Shown here piece after piece: positions 8,303 to 16,506 of a stretch of 64,000 bases of DNA. The notes beneath the pieces are model-generated. The model searched no databases and was not told where the DNA came from. It saw nothing but the letters and a program-made list of their open reading frames with translations. A program made the translations under genes and the position numbers. Source of the stretch: Bradyrhizobium sp. 132 (GTDB lineage: Bacteria > Pseudomonadota > Alphaproteobacteria > Rhizobiales > Xanthobacteraceae); assembly GCF_023074185.1 (NCBI RefSeq), contig NZ_JADPKY010000126.1, forward strand, positions 265,335 through 329,334, given 5' to 3'. How positions within the stretch are numbered: the stretch's first letter is position 1; each line of letters begins with the position of its first letter.

Positions 8303-9211
8303 CTATTCGGCCGCTTCGACGCGCGCTCCGTTCAACGCGCCGAGACCGTCCAGCGCCTTGCGGACCGCCGCCTGCTGCGCGGGCGAGGCCTCCGGCATCG
8401 GCGCGCGCGGATAAGTCCTGGGCAGCCCCTGGAGCGTCTGCGCATAGCGCGTGCAGGCCGGCAAATTGTCGGCGATCACAGCGTTCCAAAGCGTCAGCAG
8501 CTTCTTGTGCAGGTCGAGCGCGCGCGGATGGTCGCCCGCCTTCACCGCATCCCACAGTGCGACCGAGGCATGCGGCGCTGCGGTCAGGATCGCGGCGATC
8601 GAACCATGCGCCCCCAGTGTGTAGGACGGATACATCAGCGCATCGACCGCGCTGTAGATCAGCTTGTCCGGCGCCATCATCATTAGGTCCGCGAACAGTT
8701 TGAGATCGCCGGCGCTCTGCTTGACGCCGACCACCAGCGGCACCTCCGTCATGATCCGCGTCAAGAGCGCCGGCGACAGATACGACCACGGCACCACGTT
8801 GTAGATGATGATGGGCATGCCGGTCTCGTCAGCCATGGCGCGGAAATGCGCTACCATCGCCTCGTCGTCCGGCTTGAACAGATAATGCACCGGCGTGACC
8901 TGGAGCGCGGCGACATTCATGTCGCGCACGAGCTTGCCGCGGCGGATCGCATCGCGCGTGGAATCGACGATGATGCCGGCGATCACGGGAATGCGCCCCT
9001 TCACCGCCGCAACGGTCGCTTCCATCAGGTCGCGATATTCCTCGTGATCGAGCGTGTGCCCCTCGCCGGTCGAGCCGCCGGCCGCGACGCCATGCGCGCC
9101 GGCGCCAATCATCCAGTCGACCTGGGGCGCCACGAGGGAGTAGTCGATCTCGCCATCCTTGCGGAACGGCGTCGTCATCGGCGGAATCACGCCGGTCGGT
9201 CGTGCCTTCAT
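8303..9211 (-). CDS. dihydrodipicolinate synthase family (DapA-like) aldolase
   Basis: A 302-residue TIM-barrel aldolase/lyase of the NAL/DHDPS family, which forms a Schiff base with pyruvate or a related oxo-acid. The pyruvate-binding GGSTGE (45-50), catalytic Tyr137 (IIYNVVP) and Schiff-base Lys164 (GVKQSAGD) are all present. The start is set at MKARPTGVIPPMTTPF, preceded by AGGACAG, since upstream in-frame codons read through non-coding sequence. It is not likely the lysine-pathway DapA itself, because the residues around the substrate carboxylate site differ and it stands apart from lysine genes; sugar-acid or hydroxyproline breakdown is more likely (inference). Confidence 0.88.
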   Translation of the reverse strand: MKARPTGVIPPMTTPFRKDGEIDYSLVAPQVDWMIGAGAHGVAAGGSTGEGHTLDHEEYRDLMEATVAAVKGRIPVIAGIIVDSTRDAIRRGKLVRDMNVAALQVTPVHYLFKPDDEAMVAHFRAMADETGMPIIIYNVVPWSYLSPALLTRIMTEVPLVVGVKQSAGDLKLFADLMMMAPDKLIYSAVDALMYPSYTLGAHGSIAAILTAAPHASVALWDAVKAGDHPRALDLHKKLLTLWNAVIADNLPACTRYAQTLQGLPRTYPRAPMPEASPAQQAAVRKALDGLGALNGARVEAAE

Positions 9212-9529
9212 GGTCTGTCCTCGCGTTTCCATAACGGTCCCGCTCTTTTGGCGAGGATCCGCACGACCCCAGCCTATCGGCTGTGCAGGCCCTGTGAAGG
9301 GCTGCCCGCGCGGCGCTGCCCTCAGCATTCAACATCCCTGCGGTCATCCCTTCCCGGTTCCGCGTATTTGCCCGGCTTCGGTTTGGGGCAATTTTTTACA
9401 ATCCGAATCGTCAAATGGACTCCGGACGCTGGGTCGGGTCGGCCAGGCCCGCGTGTTGTTTGCGTCACAGGCTCTGGCACTTCGCTTGCATCCTCTTCGT
9501 GGTCAGAAACAACCGATGAGGTGACTGGA

Positions 9530-9769
9530 ATGTTCGTGACCGTCGTTGCCGTGCTCTGCCGGCTGAGTGCAGCCAGTTCAGGCAGTTGCATCGAGGAAAT
9601 CGTGACCGACAGCAACATGACGCCCGAGATGTCGATGATGCAGTGCGCGATCGGCGCACAGGCCCCGTTGGCGAAATGGATGGGCGAGCATCCGATCTAT
9701 CACGCCAACTGGCGCCTCGATCGCTACAAATGCGTGCCGGGTCACTACGAGATCAAGAGCCACGCCTAA
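9530..9769 (+). CDS. small exported cysteine-containing protein
   Basis: A 79-residue protein starting MFVTVVAVLCRLSAASSGSC, which looks like a short signal peptide, followed by CIEEIVTDSNMTPEMSMMQCAIGAQ and a C-terminal WRLDRYKCVPGHYEIKSHA. Cysteines in the mature part could form a disulfide in the periplasm. The start is supported by GAGGTG about 6 bases upstream. I recall similar short secreted proteins in Bradyrhizobium, but no function is known. It stands alone at the edge of the accessory patch that follows. Confidence 0.7.
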   Translation: MFVTVVAVLCRLSAASSGSCIEEIVTDSNMTPEMSMMQCAIGAQAPLAKWMGEHPIYHANWRLDRYKCVPGHYEIKSHA

Positions 9770-9902
9770 GGTCCCGCAAAACTACTGATACCAAGACGAC
9801 GGACGAGGAAACGTCCCGGGGGCCGCATGGTCTCTCCGCGCGGGCAGTGCTTAGCGCCAGCCAGCGGCGGCGCACTTTGTGACAACGATCACACCTTCCC
9901 TT

Positions 9903-10305
9903 TTAGGCCACCGCACCCAGATAATCGCACGCGCCTGCCGCCCCTCCGGCGTCGGCATCGGCGCGTAATTGTGCGGCTGGTCACGGAGCAGATGCAGCTC
10001 GACCAGCAGGGCCACCGCCTCGCCCGCTCCGCGAGATCGACGCTATCGGGGTAAAGCAGATCGTGCGTGCCCGAGAAGATCGTCATCGGCGCCAGCGCGC
10101 GGAAGGCGCCATTGAGCGGGCTGACGAAGGGATGACCGACATCGAGCTCGCCGGCATAGAGCCGTCCCGCTTCGACGATCCCCGGAATATCCTGGATCGG
10201 ATCGCGCGCCGCGATCGCCACCTGCTCCGGACGGCTGACCGACGCATCGGCCGCGGTTGGCGCGAGGACGCTGACGCCGTCCGCGCTGGCGATCTCAATT
10301 TCCAT
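9903..10305 (-). pseudogene. frameshifted relic of an alpha/beta hydrolase (lactone hydrolase type)
   Basis: The minus strand carries the C-terminal half of a hormone-sensitive-lipase/epsilon-lactone-hydrolase-like protein: SRPEQVAIAARDPIQDIPGI, AGRLYAGELD, HPFVSPLNG, PMTIFSGTHDLLYPDSVDLAERA in one frame. Near 10016-10026 the coding continues in another frame as VELHLLRDQPHNYAPMP then TPEGRQARAII, including the catalytic-His region. A second shift just before the end would give LGAVA followed by TAA at 9903-9905. The N-terminal half with the GDSAG nucleophile is absent. Two frameshifts plus the truncation mark it as dead. The adjacent 10306-10530 stretch has no supported gene, only a 34-codon frame from GTG 10394. 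Confidence 0.75.
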
Positions 10306-10530
10306 GACAACCGGGGCACCGCCGCGATCCTACTAGAGTCTAGCCGAGACCGGCGCAACGGCGCCGGAGGTCGCCGAGGCGCTAACCTAGACCGTGGATA
10401 GGGCCCAGCGGGTGATCGATGCCTATCTGGCATGCCGTGGCGTGTTGGCGGCAAACGCGATTCAGAAGCTCGAAGACGATCGAGACAAACGCGCCTGAGG
10501 GCGCGCGCCGCGGAACCGATGCTGAAGGCA

Positions 10531-10959
10531 CTAGGCCGAAGATGACGGCGCTTGCGAACTCATGTCTTGATCAAGTTCTGCGGCACGTGCCTGATCAATC
10601 GGAATTATTTCGAGAGCGGCCTCTACCAGCGCTTGCTTTACTTTCCTCGCCTTGGTCCCGCTTACTGAGCCATGATACCAATTCCACGTTGCTGGATCGT
10701 GCTCGACCTGCGCTCCGGCAGCTCGAATTTGTCCGATCGTAAGAGACGCGGCACCAACGGGGTTGCGGACAGCTGGATACATCGCGATAGGGGACAACCC
10801 GTCCGAGACTAGGATCTCTTCGAGATCGCCGGACAGTTTGCTGTCCGCTTTCGAGGGACTGAAAGCCTTCGATGATATGCGATAGCGTCCGGTCCGTTCG
10901 TCGCGAACTACATGATAGGGCGACTGAAGAGTGCGGATAAACCGAAACTCAGGCTGCAA
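10531..10959 (-). CDS. cassette gene A: conserved protein of unknown function
   Basis: Third gene of a tightly packed minus-strand cassette. The coding frame with protein-like composition starts at a TTG at 10959, inside the end of the previous gene, giving 142 residues: QPEFRFIRTLQSPYHVVRDE, SSKAFSPSKADSKLSGDLEE, then NPVGAASLTIGQIRAAGAQV and EHDPATWNWYHGSVSGTKA. I recall short proteins with the same order (an S-x-D-L block, a GxAxLTAGxxRxxG block, then DP..N..H..V.G) lying beside TIGR04255 genes. No catalytic motif is evident. The frame is open further upstream, but that part is a shadow of gene B. Function unknown. Confidence 0.68.
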   Translation of the reverse strand: MQPEFRFIRTLQSPYHVVRDERTGRYRISSKAFSPSKADSKLSGDLEEILVSDGLSPIAMYPAVRNPVGAASLTIGQIRAAGAQVEHDPATWNWYHGSVSGTKARKVKQALVEAALEIIPIDQARAAELDQDMSSQAPSSSA

Positions 10960-11545
10960 CCGGGAATGTGACCAGGTCGGTCTGAGGAGGCACATGAGCT
11001 GCATAACGCTGCTGCGCAGCAATCCAGGGCGCCCAACGATAAAAGAGAGCAAGCGCTTCGCCACCTTCACCGTCGAACTCCGCCCCACTCGAATGATCAC
11101 GAACCCAAATCGAAGCTTCGCCTTGGTCATCAAGGTCAAACTCGAGTTCGCCGCGGTGCGTATGCCATTCGATCTGGAGACTGCCATCACCACCAGGCAC
11201 TAAACGCGGCGCTGCGACCTCATTGGCCGATGCGCCCTCTAGCGCACTCTTGACGTAGAACAGCGCGCGCGACAGAAGCGCCGAGGAGATCGATACCGAG
11301 CCTGGGCCATCCCAACCGGCCGGAAGAAGGGCCAAGTGGTGCGCATTCGCCGCAAGCCGTGCCCTCCAGTCGGAACCGGTAGCGGCAAATATGCCGCCGG
11401 GCTGGCCGAACGATGGCTGCGCAGCAACCGAATCGACGGGCTTGATCCAGTGAGCTTTCTCGCTCAGCGTCGGCGCGGACGCCGGAGCACCATTTGCGAG
11501 GAAAACACTCGTCAGGGACCCGACTAAAAATTGGTTAAGCGGCAT
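10949..11545 (-). CDS. cassette gene B: GWDG...EW motif protein of unknown function
   Basis: The 198-residue product begins MPLNQFLVGSLTSVFLANGA, and its ATG overlaps the stop of gene C by 11 bases, implying translational coupling. The recognisable core is LLPAGWDGPGSVSISS (73-88), then PRLVPGGDGSLQIEW (113-127) and ELEFDL (133-138). That GWDG / DGxxxxEW / ELE order recurs in short bacterial proteins encoded near TIGR04255 genes, as far as I remember. The acidic beta-rich C-terminal half looks like a binding module rather than an enzyme. The next gene overlaps its 3' end by 11 bases. Function unknown. Confidence 0.7.
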   Translation of the reverse strand: MPLNQFLVGSLTSVFLANGAPASAPTLSEKAHWIKPVDSVAAQPSFGQPGGIFAATGSDWRARLAANAHHLALLPAGWDGPGSVSISSALLSRALFYVKSALEGASANEVAAPRLVPGGDGSLQIEWHTHRGELEFDLDDQGEASIWVRDHSSGAEFDGEGGEALALFYRWAPWIAAQQRYAAHVPPQTDLVTFPVAA

Positions 11546-12317
11546 CGGACACAATCGCGCTCTGATACATCTCGCGAATCTTAGCATGCAGATCGTTCAT
11601 TATATGCTTACTTTCGTGGCCTTCCGCAACCTCTGCCATTCCCGTGAAGTTGAATGCGACTACAGGGATATCCGGCGGGGCGTTTCCTAAAGCGACCATC
11701 GCGGTAACGATCCCTGTTAACCTACCCTCCGCAGGCGGGTAGACGCTCTCAGTCCAGGTCGTGTTGAAAACATTCACCGGCCGTCCCGTCGTCTGAACAA
11801 ATTTAAAGATTTCCGAAATACGCTTCTGCTGCCCATGCTGGTTTAATGGAGACGCGTTGGCATAATTGACTTCCACGAGCCGGTGCTCAGAACGAAGATG
11901 AAAACGTTGCGTAGTCCATGCCTCGAATCTCGACAGCAATTGTGACCACCTCTGCAGCATTATCTCGAAGCCTGGGTAATCGGCCAAGTCCCCCAATGGC
12001 TCAATCCTGCTCCACCCCATAGCAAACCTGTCAGCCTGCAGCTGAATCGAAGAACGTCCGTCCCCCGTTCGCAGCAACATACGCGGTAGCGTTCCGACAG
12101 GATGGATCTCGAATGAAAACTGCGGCGCTCCAGGTGCCGGCATGTTTGACACAGGTAGCGGTTGCAGCTCCTGGATGATCGGGAAATCGGAAAACGCACC
12201 AACCCAGTCCGCGAGGTCAAGCACGGTCAACGGCAACGGTGCGCGAAAGTGTGTGGCCAGGATCAATTCCTGAAGCGTTCTAGTAGGCGCTACCGGCGCG
12301 TCAACTGACACTGGCAT
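11535..12317 (-). CDS. cassette gene C: TIGR04255 family protein
   Basis: A 260-residue protein matching the pattern of the sporadically distributed TIGR04255 family: QLQADRFAMGW (92-102), then a tryptophan/proline-spaced YPGFE segment (114-118) and a long helix RWSQLLSRFEAW, with a beta-rich second half ending in KIREMYQSAIVSDAA. The family has no settled function and is patchily spread, as mobile or defence genes are. The start at 12317 has AGGAGA nine bases upstream; an ATG at 12419 would add 34 residues lacking family character. It leads the cassette and overlaps gene B. Confidence 0.75.
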   Translation of the reverse strand: MPVSVDAPVAPTRTLQELILATHFRAPLPLTVLDLADWVGAFSDFPIIQELQPLPVSNMPAPGAPQFSFEIHPVGTLPRMLLRTGDGRSSIQLQADRFAMGWSRIEPLGDLADYPGFEIMLQRWSQLLSRFEAWTTQRFHLRSEHRLVEVNYANASPLNQHGQQKRISEIFKFVQTTGRPVNVFNTTWTESVYPPAEGRLTGIVTAMVALGNAPPDIPVVAFNFTGMAEVAEGHESKHIMNDLHAKIREMYQSAIVSDAA

Positions 12318-12530
12318 CAAACGAAGTCTCCTAGCCTCACCTGACCAAAGCACCACGCAATTGTCGCGGCAAGGCCGCCCTGTGGACGAACCTAAACCGC
12401 AACTACAGATGGGGTCCATTCAGGCTGCCCTTCCGCAACCGAACAGCCCAGGAACACAAATTGCAAACTAAATGCAAACGGGCAGATAGGTTCAAACCAG
12501 CCGCTCCGAAACAACATTGTGAATATTTAG

Positions 12531-12590
12531 GAAAAATGGTCGGAGCCAGAGGATTGAGCCTCCGCCCCCTAGTTCCCAGACCAGCACCAG
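12531..12590 (-). repeat. degenerate copy of the tRNA-Pro 3' half (possible old attachment site)
   Basis: The bases from GAAAAATGGTCGGAGC onward align with the 3' half of the intact tRNA-Pro gene 360 bases away: the CCA end, acceptor stem, T-arm and part of the anticodon stem are all recognisable, with several substitutions and small deletions (the T-loop is one base short). Integrases commonly target tRNA 3' ends and leave such copies, so this is probably a decayed attachment site marking past insertion next to the cassette. It cannot act as a tRNA. Confidence 0.6.
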
Positions 12591-12897
12591 GCCAGGCCGG
12601 GCCGGGCCGCCCCCGAGGCGCACTGCGAATCCCCGCACAGCACCGAAGCCCTGGCGTCTCTTCCCCATCTCGGAAGCTTGGCATGATGACACCATGCTCC
12701 TGTTTTGCCCGACACGTCAAACCGCTTCGGAAAAACCTCATCTCGCCAATAGCTTCGCTACTGTGCATGGGGTTGTTTTCGGCATTTCGTTTACCGGCCA
12801 CGGAAGCAGCCCCGCCACTGATCGCGGCGCATGCGTCACGAGCGGCAGCCGGCTCCACGCCGCCCCTCGATCCACCCGACAGATGATTTGGAAAAAA
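12591..12897. other. non-coding spacer between tRNA relic and tRNA-Pro
   Basis: About 300 bases bounded by the degenerate and intact tRNA-Pro 3' copies. It starts with GC-rich GGCCGGGCCGGG tracts and contains a stretch (12690-12790) with TTTTGCCCGACACGTCAAAC and TGCATGGGGTTGTTTTC that I associate with repeated Bradyrhizobium spacers. Open frames on both strands lack coding character and ribosome sites. No integrase gene is present. Confidence 0.45.
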
Positions 12898-12975
12898 TGG
12901 TCGGAGCGAGAGGATTTGAACCTCCGACCCCTAGTCTCCCAGACTAGTGCGCTAACCGGGCTGCGCCACGCTCCG
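12898..12975 (-). tRNA. tRNA-Pro (GGG)
   Basis: The minus strand folds as a standard cloverleaf: acceptor CGGAGCG with CGCTCCG, D-arm GCGC...GCGC, anticodon stem CTAGT/ACTAG with loop CTGGGAG (anticodon GGG), T-arm GGAGG/CCTCT with loop TTCAAAT, and an encoded ACCA end. A run of six Ts follows directly and should terminate the transcript. It lies downstream of the merR gene on the same strand. Confidence 0.95.
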
Positions 12976-13085
12976 AACGTCGTTCCATTAGCTAGGATCG
13001 CCGGTTTGCGCAAGGCGAGGTCACACCATTTTGGTGTCTCTGCCGAAAGGCCCCGGAACTGCCCCCAAGCGGAGGGAATCCGGCG

Positions 13086-13664
13086 TCAGGCGTCCTTCAG
13101 TGCCTGATCCAGCATTTCACGGCAGGCCATGAGCTCAGCGAGCACCCGTCCGAGGCGCTCCCGGTCGATAGCGCTGGGGCCGGGGGGCGCGGCGGGGGCG
13201 CCGCCCTTGCGGAAGGTGGTGAGGATTTCCTCGTCGTCGGTCTCCGAGAAGCGGAAGTCGATGCCCTCCTCCTCCTCGCCCTGGTAGTCGTCATCGTCGC
13301 TGTCGCGGGCGCCGCGGACGCCGGTCTCCTCCTCGGGCTCCATCAGGCTCGCGCCGACGGCGTCCTCGATGGCGCCGAACGAGACCGCGGCCGCGCCGTC
13401 AGCCAGGCCCTGCACCGATTTGACGCCATGCTCCTTGAGGATCCGCTGTACCCCGCGGATGGTGTAGCCCTCCCCGTAGAGCAGACGGCGGATGCCCTTG
13501 AGCAGGTCGACGTCGTCGGGACGGTAGTAGCGGCGGCCACCGCTGCGCTTCATCGGCTTGATCTGAGAGAATCGGGTCTCCCAGAACCGCAGCACGTGCT
13601 GCGGAATGTCGAGTTCCTGCGCTACTTCGCTGATGGTTCGGAACGCATCCGGCGCCTTGTCCAA
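13086..13664 (-). CDS. MerR family transcriptional regulator
   Basis: The first 75 residues form a MerR-type winged helix (TISEVAQELDIPQHVLRFWE, then RRYYRPDDVDLLKGIRRLLY and GYTIRGVQRIL). The middle is a long acidic, low-complexity tract (about 110-150, rich in D and E) and the last 30 residues a helix, ERLGRVLAELMACREMLDQAL, probably the dimer coiled coil. No effector-binding cysteines are seen, so it is not a classical metal sensor. It follows ihfA by 27 bases, the usual alphaproteobacterial order, where its targets remain unknown to me. Confidence 0.9.
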   Translation of the reverse strand: MDKAPDAFRTISEVAQELDIPQHVLRFWETRFSQIKPMKRSGGRRYYRPDDVDLLKGIRRLLYGEGYTIRGVQRILKEHGVKSVQGLADGAAAVSFGAIEDAVGASLMEPEEETGVRGARDSDDDDYQGEEEEGIDFRFSETDDEEILTTFRKGGAPAAPPGPSAIDRERLGRVLAELMACREMLDQALKDA

Positions 13665-13691
13665 ATGCCAAATCCTTATCCGAAAGGCGGT

Positions 13692-14033
13692 TTAGGCCTC
13701 GGGTTGTACCTTGCTGCCGTCGCCGTTGGTGCGGTGCTGGGCGTTGATCCGCTGCTTCAGGATCGCCGAGGGCTTGAACACCATGACGCGACGCGGCGAG
13801 ATCGGCACCTCGGTGCCGGTCTTCGGGTTGCGACCGATGCGCTGGCCCTTCTTGCGGACCATGAAGGAGCCGAACGAGGACAGCTTCACCGTCTCGCCTT
13901 TCTCAAGGCAATCGGTGATCTCCTTCAGCACGAGTTCCACGAAGGCGGACGATTCCGTGCGCGACAGTCCCACCTTCTGGTAGACGGCTTCGCACAGATC
14001 GACACGCGTTACGGTTTTACTTTGATCGGTCAT
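13692..14033 (-). CDS. ihfA: integration host factor subunit alpha
   Basis: A 113-residue HU/IHF-fold protein with the DNA-bending arm signature: GETVKLSSFGSFMVRKKGQR, then GRNPKTGTEVPISPRRVMVF and the proline-bearing PSAILKQRIN. The N-terminal VTRVDLCEAVYQKVGLSRTES is characteristic of IhfA rather than IhfB. IHF bends DNA at promoters, replication origins and phage sites as a heterodimer. The C-terminal tail (RTNGDGSKVQPEA) is slightly longer than in enterobacteria, as is common in rhizobia. Position between fabH and merR is conserved in the group. Confidence 0.95.
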   Translation of the reverse strand: MTDQSKTVTRVDLCEAVYQKVGLSRTESSAFVELVLKEITDCLEKGETVKLSSFGSFMVRKKGQRIGRNPKTGTEVPISPRRVMVFKPSAILKQRINAQHRTNGDGSKVQPEA

Positions 14034-14165
14034 CGCCCTGCCCCCACATCACGGCGAACAATTGTTGTCTGAAATTATGAGGTTACGATACGCCGGTCAA
14101 CAGCGCTCATCAATGCAGACGCATCGATAATCGTGCTGATTCGGGCAAAATTTTATCGACTGTTG

Positions 14166-15146
14166 CTACCAGCGCACCAGCGCGGAGCCCCAGGTGAAGC
14201 CGCCGCCCATGGCTTCCAGCAGAACCAGGTCGCCGCGCTTGATGCGGCCGTCCTTGCGCGCCACCGCCAGCGCCAGCGGGATCGAGGCCGCCGAAGTGTT
14301 GCCGTGACGGTCCACCGTCAGCACCACCTTCTCCGGCGCGATATGGAGCTTGTGGGCGGAGGCGTCGATGATTCGCTTGTTGGCCTGGTGGGGCACGAAC
14401 CAGTCGATGCTGTCGGCATTGAGCCCGGTCGCCTCGAAGGCGTCGACGATCACGTCGGTGATCATGCCGACCGCATGCTTGAAGACCTCGCGGCCCTCCA
14501 TGCGCAGATGACCGACGGTCTGGGTCGAGGACGGCCCGCCGTCGACGAACAGCTTCGCCTTGTGGCGGCCGTCGGAGCGCAGATGCGTGGTCACGATCCC
14601 GCGGTCGGTTGCGGCATTGCCCGGTTGCTCCTGCGCCTCCAGCACCACTGCGCCAGCGCCGTCGCCGAACAGCACGCAGGTGCCGCGGTCGTTCCAGTCG
14701 AGGATGCGCGAGAACGTTTCCGCACCAATCACCAGCGCGCGCTTGAAGGCGCCGTTGCGCAGGAAATTGTCGGCGGTGGCGAGCGCGAACACGAAGCCCG
14801 AGCACACCGCCTGAAGGTCGAAGGCCGCGCCATGGTTGATGCCGAGCCCGTGCTGGACGGCGACCGCGCTCGCAGGGAACGTGTTGTCGGGCGTCGAGGT
14901 CGCGAGCACGATCAGCTCGATCGACTGCGCGTCCACGCCGGCGTCGGCGAGCGCAGCCTGCGCCGCCTTGAGCGCCAGATGCGAGGTGAACTCGCCCTCG
15001 GCAGCGATACGCCGCTCGCGAATGCCCGTGCGCTGCACGATCCACTCGTCGGACGTGTCGATGCGCGCCGCCAATTCGGCGTTGGTCACCACCTGCTCCG
15101 GCAAATAAGAGCCGCAGCCCAGCACGACCGAACGAATTTGAGTCAC
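14166..15146 (-). CDS. fabH: beta-ketoacyl-ACP synthase III
   Basis: FabH condenses acetyl-CoA with malonyl-ACP to start type II fatty acid synthesis. The full catalytic triad is visible: Cys115 (LQAVCSGF), His253 (VPHQANKR) and Asn283 (GNTSAAS). The N-terminal GCGSYLPEQVVTN and the DTSDEWIVQRTGIRERR block are diagnostic. At 326 residues it has normal length. Its ATG overlaps the plsX stop in an ATGA arrangement, so the two lipid-synthesis genes are translationally coupled, and ihfA follows about 130 bases downstream. Confidence 0.97.
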   Translation of the reverse strand: MTQIRSVVLGCGSYLPEQVVTNAELAARIDTSDEWIVQRTGIRERRIAAEGEFTSHLALKAAQAALADAGVDAQSIELIVLATSTPDNTFPASAVAVQHGLGINHGAAFDLQAVCSGFVFALATADNFLRNGAFKRALVIGAETFSRILDWNDRGTCVLFGDGAGAVVLEAQEQPGNAATDRGIVTTHLRSDGRHKAKLFVDGGPSSTQTVGHLRMEGREVFKHAVGMITDVIVDAFEATGLNADSIDWFVPHQANKRIIDASAHKLHIAPEKVVLTVDRHGNTSAASIPLALAVARKDGRIKRGDLVLLEAMGGGFTWGSALVRW

Positions 15147-16204
15147 GAAACATCCTCCGGCGCGGTGGGCACGAAATTGAGTGCACCACCCTCGCGGTTG
15201 AGCATCTGATTGATCTTGTTGAGAAGATCGAATTTCACCATCTCATAGCCAACATCGATCGCATAGGCAAAGCCTTCGGCGCTGATTCCGCCATGGCTCT
15301 TGACCACGATCCCGTTCAATCCCAAGAGCACGCCGCCGTTGGACTTGTTCGGATCCATCTTGTTGCGCAGCGCCTGGAAGGCGCCGCGCGCCAGGAGATA
15401 GCCGAACTTGGACATCCAGCCCCGCATCATCTCGTTGCGGAGCAATTCCGCCATCTGCCGCGCGGTTCCCTCGGCGGCCTTCAGCGCGATATTGCCGCTA
15501 TAGCCTTCTGTGACGATGACGTCGGCCACGCCCTGGCCGATGCCGCCGCCCTCGACGAAGCCGAGATAGTCGAGCTCCGGCAGGTTCCTGGCACGCAGGA
15601 TTTCGCCGGCCTCGCGAATCTCCTCGTGCCCCTTGATCTCCTCGACCCCGATATTGAGCAAGCCGACCGTGGGACGGCTCTTGTTGAACAACACGCTCGC
15701 CATTGCCGCGCCCATGATGGCGAGCGACACCAGATGGTGCGCATCGCCGCCGATGCTGGCGCCGAGGTCGAGGACGACGGAATCGCCGCGCTTGGTCGGC
15801 CACATACCGGCGATCGCCGGACGGTCGATGCCGGGCAGCGTGCGCAGGTGGAAACGCGACATCGCCATCAGCGCGCCGGTATTCCCGGCAGAGACCGTAA
15901 CATCCGCCTCGCCCTTTTTCACCGCATCGATGGCAAGCCACATGGAGGAGGTCTTGCGGCCGCGCCGCAGCGCCTGGCTCGGCTTTTCCTCCCCGCTGAC
16001 CGCGACGTCGGTGTGGATGATCTTCGAGGCGGCCTTCAGCGCGGGGTGGCGGTCGAGCTCGGGCTCGATCTTGGCGCGGTCCCCGACCAGCAGGAATTCG
16101 ATCTCGCGATGGCTCTGGAGCGAGATGGCGGCTCCTGGAATGACCACGGCGGCGCCGGCGTCGCCCCCCATGGCGTCAAGCGCGATGCGAACCTTGCTTG
16201 GCAT
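15143..16204 (-). CDS. plsX: phosphate acyltransferase PlsX
   Basis: PlsX makes acyl-phosphate from acyl-ACP, the acyl donor for PlsY in phospholipid synthesis. The start is fixed at MPSKVRIALDAMGGDAGAA, the conserved family N-terminus, with AGGAC just upstream; a more upstream ATG in the open frame would add 56 residues of non-family sequence. Further landmarks are VSAGNTGALMA, LDLGASIGGD and the C-terminal GGVLLGLNGIVVKSHGG. The 353-residue length is normal. It overlaps fabH by four bases; the DUF177 gene is some 300 bases upstream. Confidence 0.96.
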   Translation of the reverse strand: MPSKVRIALDAMGGDAGAAVVIPGAAISLQSHREIEFLLVGDRAKIEPELDRHPALKAASKIIHTDVAVSGEEKPSQALRRGRKTSSMWLAIDAVKKGEADVTVSAGNTGALMAMSRFHLRTLPGIDRPAIAGMWPTKRGDSVVLDLGASIGGDAHHLVSLAIMGAAMASVLFNKSRPTVGLLNIGVEEIKGHEEIREAGEILRARNLPELDYLGFVEGGGIGQGVADVIVTEGYSGNIALKAAEGTARQMAELLRNEMMRGWMSKFGYLLARGAFQALRNKMDPNKSNGGVLLGLNGIVVKSHGGISAEGFAYAIDVGYEMVKFDLLNKINQMLNREGGALNFVPTAPEDVS

Positions 16205-16506
16205 AAAAGTCCTGGAAACCTGGTCTGGTGCGGTCTTGAACGAGCGGGGCCGCAAAGTGGGTTCGCCATCCATGTACATGGCGGTCGGCCAAGCGCCACG
16301 CGCACCCGGACCGGGCCGCGACAATAGCGTTTTGTTATCCCGAAACAACCTCTTGCCCCCAGCCTTTTGCATCCGGGACGATCCGGCTGCGGACGGACGA
16401 TTTCACAGGTAGTATATAGAAATCAGATAGATAACTTGACCTTTCAAAGCGCCGCCGCAAACACCTCACGCCCCCTGGCAAAGCGGTCTTCTGGGGAAGA
16501 CGGCAC
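16205..16506 (-). promoter_or_regulatory. spacer upstream of plsX, no rpmF
   Basis: About 300 bases without a supported gene. In many bacteria rpmF (ribosomal protein L32) sits between the DUF177 gene and plsX; no L32-like frame is seen here on either strand. An AT-rich block at 16410-16440 (minus: TTATCTATCTGATTTCTATA) is a likely promoter for plsX-fabH. Confidence 0.5.

Noticed and set aside
10394..10498. 34-codon plus-strand frame after the hydrolase relic
   Set aside because: No ribosome site and no neighbours to support it; too short to judge by composition.
10960..11193. Upstream extension of cassette gene A
   Set aside because: This part of the frame lies wholly within gene B, has basic low-complexity composition, and gene B has the recognisable motif, so it is a shadow.
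12403..12858. Minus-strand 151-codon frame over the tRNA relic
   Set aside because: It spans the degenerate tRNA copy and GC-rich spacer, lacks a ribosome site, and composition is not protein-like.
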